Source: Bacillota bacterium
Lineage (GTDB): Bacteria > Bacillota > Clostridia > Peptostreptococcales > Acidaminobacteraceae
Direction: 5' to 3'
Assembly (NCBI GenBank): GCA_025210655.1
Contig: JAOARG010000052.1
Location: forward strand, 1-44,582
Length of the DNA: 44,582 nucleotides
The notes under the pieces: generated by a model
What the model saw: the letters and a program-made list of their open reading frames with translations, nothing else
What the model was told of the DNA's origin: nothing
Database searches by the model: none
Program-made: the position numbers and the translations under genes
Shown here: positions 1 to 8,051 of the stretch, in pieces
Numbering within the stretch: the stretch's first letter is position 1
How the letters are laid out: every line of letters begins with the position of its first letter

Positions 1-1
1 A

Positions 2-526
2 GTAACTCAAAGAGAAAAAATTATATTCCCGATAGTAGTTGCATTAGTAGTATCATTAATAGTACCTGCAGCAGCAACACTAATCGGTATGTTAATGCTT
101 GGTAACCTGTTCAAGGAGTCAGGAGTAGTTGGAAGACTTACAGATACAGCTACAAATGCCCTAATGAACATAATCACAATATTCCTTGGAATATCAGTTG
201 GAGCGACAGCAACAGCTGAGGCCTTCCTTGATATCAGAACAGTAGCAATCCTAGCACTAGGAATCGTTGCATTTGGTATCGGAACAGGAACAGGAGTATT
301 ACTTGCAAAAGTAATGTGTAAGGTTACAGGAGGAAAGATTAACCCACTAATCGGATCGGCAGGAGTATCTGCAGTACCGATGGCAGCGAGGGTATCTCAA
401 GTTGTAGGTCAGAAGGAAAATCCAGCCAACTTCTTACTGATGCATGCAATGGGACCAAACGTTGCAGGTGTTATTGGATCCGCAGTATCAGCCGGAGTAT
501 TATTATCCCTATTTGGGGGATTCTAG
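2..526 (+). CDS. Na+-translocating decarboxylase beta subunit, 3' part
   Basis: The reading frame is open from base 2, so the gene begins outside the window and only the last 174 residues are present. The product resembles the C-terminal half of the OadB/GcdB/MmdB family. This is the integral membrane subunit that couples decarboxylation of a biotin-bound carboxyl group to Na+ export. Visible features are several hydrophobic Gly/Ala-rich helices, the family-typical [10 protein letters not shown] stretch, a run around [15 protein letters not shown] and the closing [12 protein letters not shown] segment. Which acid is decarboxylated (oxaloacetate, methylmalonyl-CoA or glutaconyl-CoA) cannot be decided from this subunit. 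The gene would normally be last in a decarboxylase operon, and a terminator hairpin follows, which agrees with that. Confidence 0.9.
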   Translation, partial: VTQREKIIFPIVVALVVSLIVPAAATLIGMLMLGNLFKESGVVGRLTDTATNALMNIITIFLGISVGATATAEAFLDIRTVAILALGIVAFGIGTGTGVLLAKVMCKVTGGKINPLIGSAGVSAVPMAARVSQVVGQKENPANFLLMHAMGPNVAGVIGSAVSAGVLLSLFGGF

Positions 527-554
527 ATTATAAATATTAGATGAATATTTTACT

Positions 555-590
555 AAAACCACTTCAGATTTATTAATTTGAAGTGGTTTT
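555..590 (+). terminator. Intrinsic terminator after the decarboxylase gene
   Basis: A perfect 12-bp inverted repeat (AAAACCACTTCA / TGAAGTGGTTTT) with a 12-nt loop begins 29 bases after the stop codon. The right arm ends in four T's. Confidence 0.8.
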
Positions 591-608
591 AATAATTTAT
601 AGTATAAT
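578..608 (+). promoter_or_regulatory. Candidate promoter of the L,D-transpeptidase gene
   Basis: TTGAAG (578-583) and TATAAT (603-608) are separated by 19 bp, which is longer than ideal. The -35 hexamer overlaps the right arm of the upstream terminator. Only the -10 element is convincing. Confidence 0.45.
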
Positions 609-631
609 GTTATATGAAAGGAGAGATATAA

Positions 632-1330
632 ATGAAAAAAATCGCAGCAATCATATCAGTAATTCTTATTATTTCAAGTATTTCATTTGCACAAGACTCG
701 GAATCTATTAATCTATCTGAGGAAAATACCAGCTCCATAGTACCTAATGATCTGGTAAAACTAGTATCCTTTAATAGTATATTAATGGAGGCTTTACATA
801 CTAAAATTGAAAATGATATCAATGAAGAAGCCCTTATTGAGAAAAATATAAAAGACATTGATACTTATAAAACCTTTAAAATAAATGTAAATAAAGATGA
901 AAAGATTTTAAGATTTTATGGGGATGATAAATTAGTAGGGAAATATAAAGCCGCAATGGGAAGAAGTCAAAAAGAAGGTACAAAAGAAGTTGAAGGGGAT
1001 TATATGACACCTGAAGGAACATTCTATATATGTGAGAAGCATCACAGTAAGAATTACAAACTTTTTATGGGCCTTTCTTATCCAGGTATAGAAGATGCTA
1101 AAAGAGGCTTTGAGAAAGGATTTATAACAGAAAAAGAATATAATCAAATAGTCACTGCCAATGAAAATAAAAAAACACCCCTATGGAACACAAAACTGGG
1201 AGGAACAGTTGGTATCCATGGCGGAGGAAAAGATGTACCCTATACAAGGGGATGTGTAATGCTTGATAATGATGTTATTGAGTTTTTGTGGAAGTATACT
1301 CCTCAGGGGGCGGAGGTTGTTATTGAGTAG
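632..1330 (+). CDS. Exported L,D-transpeptidase (YkuD-type) protein
   Basis: A 232-residue protein with a Sec signal peptide (charged MKK, hydrophobic core to about residue 20, then FAQDS). The C-terminal half matches the YkuD/ErfK catalytic domain. FYICEKHHSKNYKLFMGLSYP is followed by the active-site block GIHGGG (His) and TRGCVML (catalytic Cys), which in the family cleaves and cross-links meso-DAP-containing stem peptides in the cell wall. The region from about residue 20 to 90 has no domain I recognise. AAAGGAG at 616-622 supports the ATG at 632. The gene appears monocistronic. Its stop codon supplies the first base of the ladder element downstream. Whether it is a transpeptidase or an L,D-carboxypeptidase cannot be read from sequence alone. 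Confidence 0.88.
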   Translation: MKKIAAIISVILIISSISFAQDSESINLSEENTSSIVPNDLVKLVSFNSILMEALHTKIENDINEEALIEKNIKDIDTYKTFKINVNKDEKILRFYGDDKLVGKYKAAMGRSQKEGTKEVEGDYMTPEGTFYICEKHHSKNYKLFMGLSYPGIEDAKRGFEKGFITEKEYNQIVTANENKKTPLWNTKLGGTVGIHGGGKDVPYTRGCVMLDNDVIEFLWKYTPQGAEVVIE

Positions 1331-1750
1331 TCTAGTGCTGTTTTCTTTGTGAAAACTCGCGTCTAATTTTCAAGTTCCTTAAAAGTCTAGTGTAAGATTT
1401 AACAAAGCATAATCTTTCGTCTAATAGTTTACTGACTGTAAACCGTCCTACGATACTTTCCTTAGGGAAACTTTTAATCGTATAAATATAAAAGATTAAG
1501 AGATTAGGTATCTTTTAAAGTCTTAAAAAATATATAAATAAAGACACACTATAAATCTATTGTTCAACTATAGATTTATAGTGTGTCTTTTTCTTACTTT
1601 AATTTCAATTTTCCCTTAGGAAAATAACATTGGTCGTATTACCACTGTAATACTCTAGACGTAAGATTAATGTATTTCTATATCTTACACTAGACGATCA
1701 AGAAACTTGATCACTAGACGCGAGTTTTCACAAAGAAAACAGCACTAGAC
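1330..1750. repeat. Ladder element E1 (family A, two arms)
   Basis: Two arms flank a bidirectional terminator between convergent genes. Left-arm spacers of the GTCTAGT type begin at 1330. Right-arm spacers of the ACTAGAC type end at 1750. The outermost 36 nt of each arm (1330-1365 and 1715-1750) are exact reverse complements. Between spacers lie short hairpins: GTTTTC/GAAAAC, AAGATT/AATCTT and GTTTAC/GTAAAC on the left, and GATCAAG/CTTGATC, GTAAGAT/ATCTTAC and GTATTAC/GTAATAC on the right. The inner hairpins differ between arms in sequence but occupy matching positions. No coding sequence is seen in this 450-base gap. Confidence 0.85.
1541..1589. terminator. Bidirectional terminator at the centre of E1
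   Basis: A perfect 20-bp stem (1541-1560 with 1570-1589) and a 9-nt loop, flanked by A-rich and T-rich runs, so it can work in both directions for the two convergent genes. Confidence 0.88.
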
Positions 1751-1751
1751 A

Positions 1752-1778
1752 AAAGAGCAGCTGATTAGGCTGCTCTTT
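1752..1778 (-). terminator. Terminator of typA
   Basis: AAAGAGCAGC pairs with GCTGCTCTTT across a 7-nt loop, just downstream of the typA stop on the minus strand, with a T-run on that strand. Confidence 0.85.
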
Positions 1779-1781
1779 CAA

Positions 1782-3608
1782 TTATAATAATCCCATATTC
1801 ATTCTCTTATTATACTTAGCTCTATCTTCAGAACCAAGAACCAGTTTTCTGATTCTGATGTCTTCTGGAGTGATTTCAACTAGCTCATCTGCTGCAATAA
1901 ATACTAGAGCTTCTTCTAGTGTGAACTGCTTTGGATTGTTTAGTTTGATTGCATCGTCTGAACCTGATGCTCTTACGTTTGTAAGTTTTTTGTTTTTACA
2001 TGGGTTTACTACCATGTCTTCTTTACGGCTGTTGATTCCGATGATCATACCTTCGTATGTGTCTTTTCCTGGTCCAACTAGCATTTCTGCTCTTTCACTA
2101 AGGTTGAATAGTGAGTAAGCCATTGTAGATCCTCCACATTGTGAGATAAGTACTCCGTTCTTTCTCTTTGGAATTTCTCCACAGTAAGAATCATATTTTT
2201 CGAAGGCTCTTACAAGAACACCTTCTCCTCTTGTTTCATTTATAAAGTCACTTCTATATCCAAGAAGTCCTCTAGTAGGTACTAGGTATTCTACCTTTGT
2301 ATATCCACTATCAGATTCCATTTTTTCCATGATACCTTTTCTAAGGTTAAGGCTTGAGATGATAGTACCTGAGAAGTGATCTGGCATTGTAGCTATTACT
2401 CTCTCATATGGCTCTCTTCTTTCACCTTCTTCTTCTTTGAAAAGAACTTGCGGTGGAGATACTCCTAATTCGTATCCTTCTCTTCTCATGTTCTCTATAA
2501 GAACTGAAAGGTGAAGCTCACCACGGCCTGATACTTTAAATCCATCTTTGTTCTCAAGTTCTTCAACTCTAAGACCAACGTTAGACTCAAGCTCTCTTTC
2601 TAATCTTTCCTTTAAATGTCTGTTAGTAAGGAACTTTCCGCTTTTACCGCAAAGAGGAGAGTCGTTTACAAGGAAATTCATAGAAAGTGTAGGCTCTTCA
2701 ATTTTAATCATTTCAAGTGGCTCAACATTTCCTTCTACACCGATTGTTTCTCCGATTGAAATATCAGAAATACCAGCGATAGTTACAATGTCACCACTGT
2801 AAGCTTCTTTAACTTCTATTCTGTTTAGTCCTTCTTGAACAAACAGTTTAGCTATTCTTGCTCTTGTTAATTGTCCATCTCTTCTATATACAGAAACAGA
2901 TTGTCCTTGCTTTATAACACCCTTAGTAACACGGCCGATACCAAGTCTACCAATATAATCGTCATATCCAAGTGCTGAGATTTGAAGCTGAAGATTTTCA
3001 TCATCAAGATTCTCGTATGGCTTAACATGTTTTACGATAGTTTCGAAAAGTGGTGTAAGATCATCACTTTCGTCTTCAACTTCGTACTTAGCAATACCTT
3101 CTTTTGCAACTCCGTAAATAATTGGGAAGTCACATTGTTCTTCTGTTCCGTTTAACTCAACGAAAAGGTCAAAAGTCATATCAACAACTTCTTCTGCTCT
3201 CTGATCCTTCTTGTCAATCTTATTAATAAAAAGAATAGGGTTAAGACCTATTTCCAGAGATTTTTCAAGAACGAAACGTGTCTGTGGCATTGGACCTTCA
3301 CTTGAATCAACAAGTAATATAACTGTATCAACAGTTTTTATGATTCTTTCTACTTCTGATGAGAAGTCAGCATGACCTGGCGTATCAACAATGTTAATTT
3401 TTATGCCATTGTGCTCGATAGCACAGTTCTTAGAGTATATAGTGATACCCCTTTCCCTTTCAAGGTCATTACTGTCCATTACACAGTCCACGACAGCCTC
3501 ATTTTCCCTGAAAACGCCACTTTGTGATAGAAGTGCATCAACTAAAGTGGATTTGCCGGCATCAACGTGTGCGATGACACCGATGTTAATTATGTCTTTT
3601 CTATTCAT
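1782..3608 (-). CDS. typA: Ribosome-associated GTPase TypA/BipA
   Basis: A 608-residue, full-length translational GTPase. G1 lies near residues 13-21 (AHVDAGKST), with the switch/G2 region RGITI, G3 DTPGH and G4 NKID. After the G domain come the EF-Tu-like domain II, then the TypA-specific signature SPLCGKSGKF and the C-terminal block LVPTRGLLGYRSDF and NVRASGSDDA, which separates TypA from EF-G and LepA. The family binds the 70S ribosome and is needed at low temperature or under stress and for 50S assembly. One oddity is Ala where TypA normally has His in the P-loop (HVDHGKTT in most members). AAGGAAG lies upstream of the ATG. The gene is monocistronic, with its own promoter and terminator. 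Confidence 0.96.
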   Translation of the reverse strand: MNRKDIINIGVIAHVDAGKSTLVDALLSQSGVFRENEAVVDCVMDSNDLERERGITIYSKNCAIEHNGIKINIVDTPGHADFSSEVERIIKTVDTVILLVDSSEGPMPQTRFVLEKSLEIGLNPILFINKIDKKDQRAEEVVDMTFDLFVELNGTEEQCDFPIIYGVAKEGIAKYEVEDESDDLTPLFETIVKHVKPYENLDDENLQLQISALGYDDYIGRLGIGRVTKGVIKQGQSVSVYRRDGQLTRARIAKLFVQEGLNRIEVKEAYSGDIVTIAGISDISIGETIGVEGNVEPLEMIKIEEPTLSMNFLVNDSPLCGKSGKFLTNRHLKERLERELESNVGLRVEELENKDGFKVSGRGELHLSVLIENMRREGYELGVSPPQVLFKEEEGERREPYERVIATMPDHFSGTIISSLNLRKGIMEKMESDSGYTKVEYLVPTRGLLGYRSDFINETRGEGVLVRAFEKYDSYCGEIPKRKNGVLISQCGGSTMAYSLFNLSERAEMLVGPGKDTYEGMIIGINSRKEDMVVNPCKNKKLTNVRASGSDDAIKLNNPKQFTLEEALVFIAADELVEITPEDIRIRKLVLGSEDRAKYNKRMNMGLL

Positions 3609-3646
3609 TATAATAACTTCCTTATCTAAATTTTTTCAACCTTCAT

Positions 3647-3675
3647 ATTATACTACTAAAAAACCTCTTATTCAA
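3647..3675 (-). promoter_or_regulatory. Promoter of typA
   Basis: On the minus strand, TTGAAT (3670-3675) and TATAAT (3647-3652) are separated by 17 bp, about 40 bases upstream of the ATG. Confidence 0.75.
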
Positions 3676-3799
3676 TAGAATATATGAGGATGTTTTAATA
3701 TATTTCTATGAAAACAATTTCCTATTTAAAATAGTGGAAAAGCTTGATAACACTTTATTTTTAAATATTCAAAATATTTACTTAATTCAGAAAAACGTG

Positions 3800-3828
3800 T
3801 TGACTAATTGTCTTTTTTTTAATACAAT
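3800..3828 (+). promoter_or_regulatory. Promoter of ilvBN
   Basis: TTGACT (3800-3805), a 17-bp spacer rich in T, and TACAAT (3823-3828). The leader to the ATG is only about 27 nt, so there is no room for a T-box or peptide attenuator. Confidence 0.8.
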
Positions 3829-3861
3829 ACCACTTAAATATCTTAAAAAGTGGGTGAGCAT

Positions 3862-5481
3862 ATGTACATATCGGATACAATTGTAGAATCGTTAATAAAG
3901 GAAAATGTTGATACGGTCTTTGGATATCCAGGGGGAGCTGTAGTACCCCTCTATGAATCTTTAAGAAAATCTAAAATAAATCATGTCCTAGTTAGACATG
4001 AACAGGCTGCTGCCCATAGTGCAAGCGGCTACTCAAGATCTTCTGGTAAAGTAGGTGTCTGTATGGCAACTTCTGGACCAGGTGCAACAAACTTAATTAC
4101 AGGTATTGCTACTGCATATATGGATTCGATCCCTATGGTAGTTATAACTGGTCAAGTTGGTTCTGAAAGTATTGGAAAGGATGTTTTTCAAGAGGCTGAT
4201 GTAGTCGGTTCAACAGAACCATTTACTAAGCATAATTATCTTGTTAAGGATCCAGATGATATCCCAAGGATTATAAGAGAAGCCTTTTATATTGCTAATA
4301 CTGGACGTAAAGGGCCCGTTCTTATTGATATTCCTGTGGATTTACAAAGATTGAAAGCCAAGAAAAAGTTAAGTAATGAAATGGATATACCAGGATACAA
4401 GCCTACTGTAAAGGGACATATTGGACAAATTAAGAGAGCTCTTAGAAAAATTAAAAGTGCAAAACGTCCAGTAATCTGTGCAGGTGGTGGTATTATTTCC
4501 AGTGGAGCATGTGAAGAGCTAAGAATATTTGTTAAAAAATCAGGTATTCCTGTGGTCCATACCCTTATGGGTATAGGATGTGTCGAAACTAATTGTGAAT
4601 CATATATAGGGATGTTAGGTTCTCATGGTCACAAAAAAGCCAATGAAGTAATATCAAGGGCTGATTTAATAGTAGTTGTTGGTACAAGACTGGGAGACAG
4701 GGCTACGATTGGTAATAGAATTCTTGATGAAATGCCAGATATTATTCATATAGACATTGATCCAGCTGAGGTAGGAAAAATTGTAGAATCAACAATACCT
4801 TTGGTTGGAGATGCAAATAATATTCTTTCCAGACTTAACAAGGAAATAAAGCCTGTTGATATTGCACCGTGGAAGGAAGAAATAAAGGGAATTGAAGAAA
4901 AACCATCAAATGATGATATGAAGGAAGGTTATTTAAATCCAAGGGAAGCTATTTTAACCCTTTCTAAATATTTAGATGGAAATGCAGTTGTGACTGCTGA
5001 TGTAGGACAAAATCAAATATGGGCTGCAAGAAATATTGTAATAAAAGACAATATGAAGTTTTTTACTTCAGGTGGACTTGGAACAATGGGCTACTCACTT
5101 CCGGCTGCAATCGGGGCAAAGGTTGCAAATCCTGAAGGAAAAGTAGTGTGTGTATTAGGTGACGGTGGACTTCAAATGTCACTAGGTGAGCTTGGGACTT
5201 TGGCAAATGTAAAAGGTGGAATGGTAGTACTTCTAATTAACAATGGAAGATTAGGTATGGTAAGGGAGCTTCAAGATATCCATGTAGGTAAAGGTGTATA
5301 CTACGGAATTGACTTAATGAATAATCCAGATTTTGGACTTATAGCAGAGGCTTATGGTATGAAAAAGTGTAGACCATCTAGTATGGAAGAATTCGATAGT
5401 GTAATAGAAAAAGCTATTAAATCTGATGATAAGTGGCTTGTAGAATGTGTAGTTGACCCAGATATCTGGAGTACCATATAA
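3862..5481 (+). CDS. ilvB: Acetolactate synthase large (catalytic) subunit
   Basis: A 539-residue thiamine-diphosphate enzyme that condenses two pyruvates to 2-acetolactate, or pyruvate with 2-ketobutyrate, in branched-chain amino acid synthesis. The N-terminal PYR domain opens with VDTVFGYPGG and has the catalytic Glu in VRHEQAAAHSASGY. A central domain follows, and the C-terminal PP domain carries GDGGLQMSLGELG ending at NN, the Mg-ThDP motif. Pairing with ilvN 12 bases downstream marks it as the anabolic AHAS rather than catabolic AlsS. I take the ATG at 3862 (MYISDTIVESL, GGTGA just upstream) over the GTG at 3850, because family members begin a few residues before the IVE(S/A)L helix. At 539 residues it is slightly shorter than the usual 550-590. 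Confidence 0.95.
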   Translation: MYISDTIVESLIKENVDTVFGYPGGAVVPLYESLRKSKINHVLVRHEQAAAHSASGYSRSSGKVGVCMATSGPGATNLITGIATAYMDSIPMVVITGQVGSESIGKDVFQEADVVGSTEPFTKHNYLVKDPDDIPRIIREAFYIANTGRKGPVLIDIPVDLQRLKAKKKLSNEMDIPGYKPTVKGHIGQIKRALRKIKSAKRPVICAGGGIISSGACEELRIFVKKSGIPVVHTLMGIGCVETNCESYIGMLGSHGHKKANEVISRADLIVVVGTRLGDRATIGNRILDEMPDIIHIDIDPAEVGKIVESTIPLVGDANNILSRLNKEIKPVDIAPWKEEIKGIEEKPSNDDMKEGYLNPREAILTLSKYLDGNAVVTADVGQNQIWAARNIVIKDNMKFFTSGGLGTMGYSLPAAIGAKVANPEGKVVCVLGDGGLQMSLGELGTLANVKGGMVVLLINNGRLGMVRELQDIHVGKGVYYGIDLMNNPDFGLIAEAYGMKKCRPSSMEEFDSVIEKAIKSDDKWLVECVVDPDIWSTI

Positions 5482-5493
5482 GGATGTGAAGAA

Positions 5494-5988
5494 ATGAAAA
5501 AACATGTTTTGTCTGTATTAGTAGAAAATAATTCCGGTGTACTAAGTAGAATCGCTGGACTATTTACCAGAAGAGGGTACAATATTGACAGTCTTTCCGT
5601 TGGAACAACAGAAAATCCTAAGATATCTAGGATGACAATATCCGTATTAGAAGATGAAAGTACCCTAGAGCAAATTAGAAAGCAGTTAAACAAATTAGTA
5701 CCTGTAATTAAAGTAGTAAGACTTGAAGGTGATCGTTCAATTTACAGGGAACTGGTAATGATAAAAGTAGGTGCAGGTGTTGAGGATAGATCAAGTATCA
5801 TTGACATTGCAAATATTTTTAGAGGGAATGTAGTAGATGTATCATCAGAAAGTGTTGTAGTAGAGATGACAGGGGATAGTAATAAGATATCAGGTCTTTT
5901 AGAAATGCTAAAACCTTTTGGAATAATAGAAATAGTAAGAACAGGCCTTACTGGAATACAGAGGGGTTATGGTTCTATAGGAGAATAG
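5494..5988 (+). CDS. ilvN: Acetolactate synthase regulatory small subunit
   Basis: A 164-residue protein of normal family length. It starts with an ACT domain (HVLSVLVENNSGVLSRIAGLFTRRGYN, then SLSVG) that binds valine for feedback inhibition. The C-terminal AHAS-small domain (RELVMIKV, VDVSSESVVVEMTG, PFGIIEIVRTG) activates IlvB. It lies 12 bases after ilvB with AAGGATG before the ATG, so the two are co-transcribed and likely co-translated. A strong bidirectional terminator follows. Confidence 0.96.
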   Translation: MKKHVLSVLVENNSGVLSRIAGLFTRRGYNIDSLSVGTTENPKISRMTISVLEDESTLEQIRKQLNKLVPVIKVVRLEGDRSIYRELVMIKVGAGVEDRSSIIDIANIFRGNVVDVSSESVVVEMTGDSNKISGLLEMLKPFGIIEIVRTGLTGIQRGYGSIGE

Positions 5989-5989
5989 A

Positions 5990-6091
5990 AGTAGTTACTT
6001 GATAGTGTTTAGTGGACATTAAAAAAATCCGTATTTTTCATTTTGAAAAATACGGATTTTTTAAGTTTTTATCCACTATCAACTAACTACT
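5990..6091. repeat. Nested palindrome between ilvN and the helicase gene
   Basis: Outer arms of 18 nt (5990-6007 and 6074-6091) are complementary with one mismatch and enclose the terminator hairpin at 6021-6063. The layout matches the ladder elements (long-range arms around a central terminator), but there are no inserted hairpins in the arms. Confidence 0.65.
6021..6063. terminator. Bidirectional terminator, ilvN / DEAD helicase
   Basis: A nearly perfect stem of about 20 bp (AAAAAATCCGTATTTTTCA and its complement) with a tiny loop between converging genes. A- and T-runs flank it. Confidence 0.88.
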
Positions 6092-6103
6092 ATCTGCTAG
6101 TAT

Positions 6104-7729
6104 TTACTTTTTCTTTCTAGATAATTCAACCCTAACTTTATTTCCATCAAGTTTCTGGTTGTTAGTCTTCTTAACAACTGTTTTAGAATACTGCTCTGGA
6201 ATGTTAACGAATGTGAATTTCTCGTATATATCAATCTTACCGATTTTTTCAAAGCTAATCTTTGAATTGTCGATAAGGAATCTAAGAATTTTCTTAGCAT
6301 CAATTTTTTGCTTGTATCCAACATTAAGATAGATTCTATCTGAGTTACTATCTCTATTTCCATCTCTTTGGTTTCTGCCAGATTTTCTTCCTGCTCCTCT
6401 TGGCTCTTTTGAGTCTCTTGAATTGAAAGTCATTGATTTGCCATTGTCTTTCTCAAGTTTAAGATGCATGCTTAGAAGAAGAGCTGCCACGTCCTCTAAA
6501 GGATAGTCTTGGAAGTTTTCTGAAATGATAGTTTTATACTTCTCAAGTTTAGCGTTATCAAATTTAGGGTGAAGATTTTCTATAAATTGATTAATTTTCT
6601 TTTGGTTAATATCATCAACTGAAGGAATTTCCCCTTTAGTAATCTTTTTCTTGATATATCTTTCAATCTTCTTAAGATTATATCCATCAGATTTGGTAAT
6701 GAATGAATAAGAAGTTCCTTTTCTACCTGCTCTACCTGTTCTACCAATTCTATGAACGTAGTTTTCTTCATTTTCAGGAATATCGTAATTGTAAACAACA
6801 TCGATATCATTAATGTCAATACCCCTTGCAGCAACATCTGTTGCGATTAGAATATTGATTTTACCTTGGTTAAAATCAGATAAAACTTTTAATCTAAGGG
6901 ACTGTTTCATATCGCCGTGAATTCTATTACAGTTATATCCGTTTGACAATAACATATCAGCAAGAATGTCAACTTGTCTTTTAGTATTACAGAATATTAG
7001 AGAAAGTTTGGATTCGCTGCATTCAATTAGTCTATTTAATAGATCAAATTTAAATTGTCTTTTGATATTGAAGTAGAATTGGTCAATAGAATCAGTAGTA
7101 ACTGTTTTTCTAGATATTTTAACTTTAACAGGATTGTCTTGATATTTGTTAGCAATGTCAAGAATTCTATCTGGCATTGTAGCTGAGAAAAGAATAGTCT
7201 GTCTTTCAGGATTTGTTACATTTAATATGCTCTCAATGTCTTCTCTGAAACCCATGTTAAGCATTTCATCTGCTTCGTCAAGTATAACAGTACTTACTGT
7301 TTCTGGCTTAAATGTCTTTCTGTTAATGTGGTCAATAAGTCTACCAGGTGTACCAACTACAATGTGGCTACCTCTTTTAAGTTCTCTAATTTGTTTAACG
7401 ATGGATTCTCCACCATAAACTGTTGCTATCTTTAATCTACGTTGGAAACGAGCTAATTTCTTGAATTCTTCACTAACCTGTAATGCAAGTTCTCTTGTTG
7501 GACACATGATTAAGGCTTGTGGAGTATTGTTTTTTAGGTCGATTTTCTCAACTGTTGGTATTGCAAATGCCAAGGTTTTACCTGAACCAGTCTGTGACTG
7601 TCCAATCAGGTCCTTCCCCTCTAAAAGAAAAGGGATAGATTCTCTTTGAATCTGGGTCATCGTATCAAATTCCATCTTGGCAATGGCATCTTTGATATTT
7701 TGTGATACATTTAACTCACTAAATTTCAT
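6104..7729 (-). CDS. DEAD-box ATP-dependent RNA helicase (DeaD/CshA/DbpA type)
   Basis: A 541-residue helicase. The N-terminal RecA domain has the Q motif (about 22-28), motif I SQTGSGKT (45-52), PTRELALQ, TPGR, DEAD (151-154) and SAT (182-184). The second RecA domain has ARGID and HRIGRTGR (326-333). The tail from about residue 464 (RIYLNVGYKQKIDAKKIL to KVRVEL) is a DbpA-type RNA-binding domain, preceded by a basic, Gly/Arg/Asp/Ser-rich linker. Such proteins unwind rRNA and mRNA structures in ribosome assembly, cold adaptation and mRNA decay. The 300-base upstream gap could hold a long 5' leader of the kind cold-induced helicase genes often have, but no element was identified there. The symbol is left open because DeaD, CshA and DbpA cannot be told apart safely. 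Confidence 0.93.
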   Translation of the reverse strand: MKFSELNVSQNIKDAIAKMEFDTMTQIQRESIPFLLEGKDLIGQSQTGSGKTLAFAIPTVEKIDLKNNTPQALIMCPTRELALQVSEEFKKLARFQRRLKIATVYGGESIVKQIRELKRGSHIVVGTPGRLIDHINRKTFKPETVSTVILDEADEMLNMGFREDIESILNVTNPERQTILFSATMPDRILDIANKYQDNPVKVKISRKTVTTDSIDQFYFNIKRQFKFDLLNRLIECSESKLSLIFCNTKRQVDILADMLLSNGYNCNRIHGDMKQSLRLKVLSDFNQGKINILIATDVAARGIDINDIDVVYNYDIPENEENYVHRIGRTGRAGRKGTSYSFITKSDGYNLKKIERYIKKKITKGEIPSVDDINQKKINQFIENLHPKFDNAKLEKYKTIISENFQDYPLEDVAALLLSMHLKLEKDNGKSMTFNSRDSKEPRGAGRKSGRNQRDGNRDSNSDRIYLNVGYKQKIDAKKILRFLIDNSKISFEKIGKIDIYEKFTFVNIPEQYSKTVVKKTNNQKLDGNKVRVELSRKKK

Positions 7730-8051
7730 ATAATTTCCTTTCTATAAATGTATTTATATATGAGAAATTGCTTGGTATACTCTTACCACCGACGAATTAC
7801 AGAAGTGTTTCAGCAATCTAAACTACATTATCATTAAGATATACAAAAGGTAAATGGGCAATTTCTTATAATATTTCATTATTTAATTTAACCTAACTTA
7901 CAAAGTATATTTTAAATATACCATTAAATCAAGAGAAAAATTCAAAATGGGAAGAATTTCTTAGTTAAATGTTTATTATTAGGGAAAAAGTTAATAATTT
8001 TATAATACTTTTAATGTATAATATATGAAATTATTTTATAGGAGGTTACAC
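7730..8051. other. Divergent intergenic gap, mostly unassigned
   Basis: A gap of 322 bases between divergent genes. The right end holds a TATAAT box for the + strand gene. The left part would be the 5' untranslated region of the helicase gene. I see no riboswitch, ladder element or open reading frame with a ribosome-binding site. Confidence 0.5.
8017..8022 (+). promoter_or_regulatory. -10 box for the 8052 gene
   Basis: A perfect TATAAT 29 bases before the ATG. The -35 region is only a weak AT-rich match. Confidence 0.5.

Noticed and set aside
1330..1750. CRISPR array (short repeats with unique inserts)
   Set aside because: Repeats are only about 7 nt, the inserts are self-complementary hairpins, and the second half carries the reverse complement of the repeats. 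No cas genes are present.
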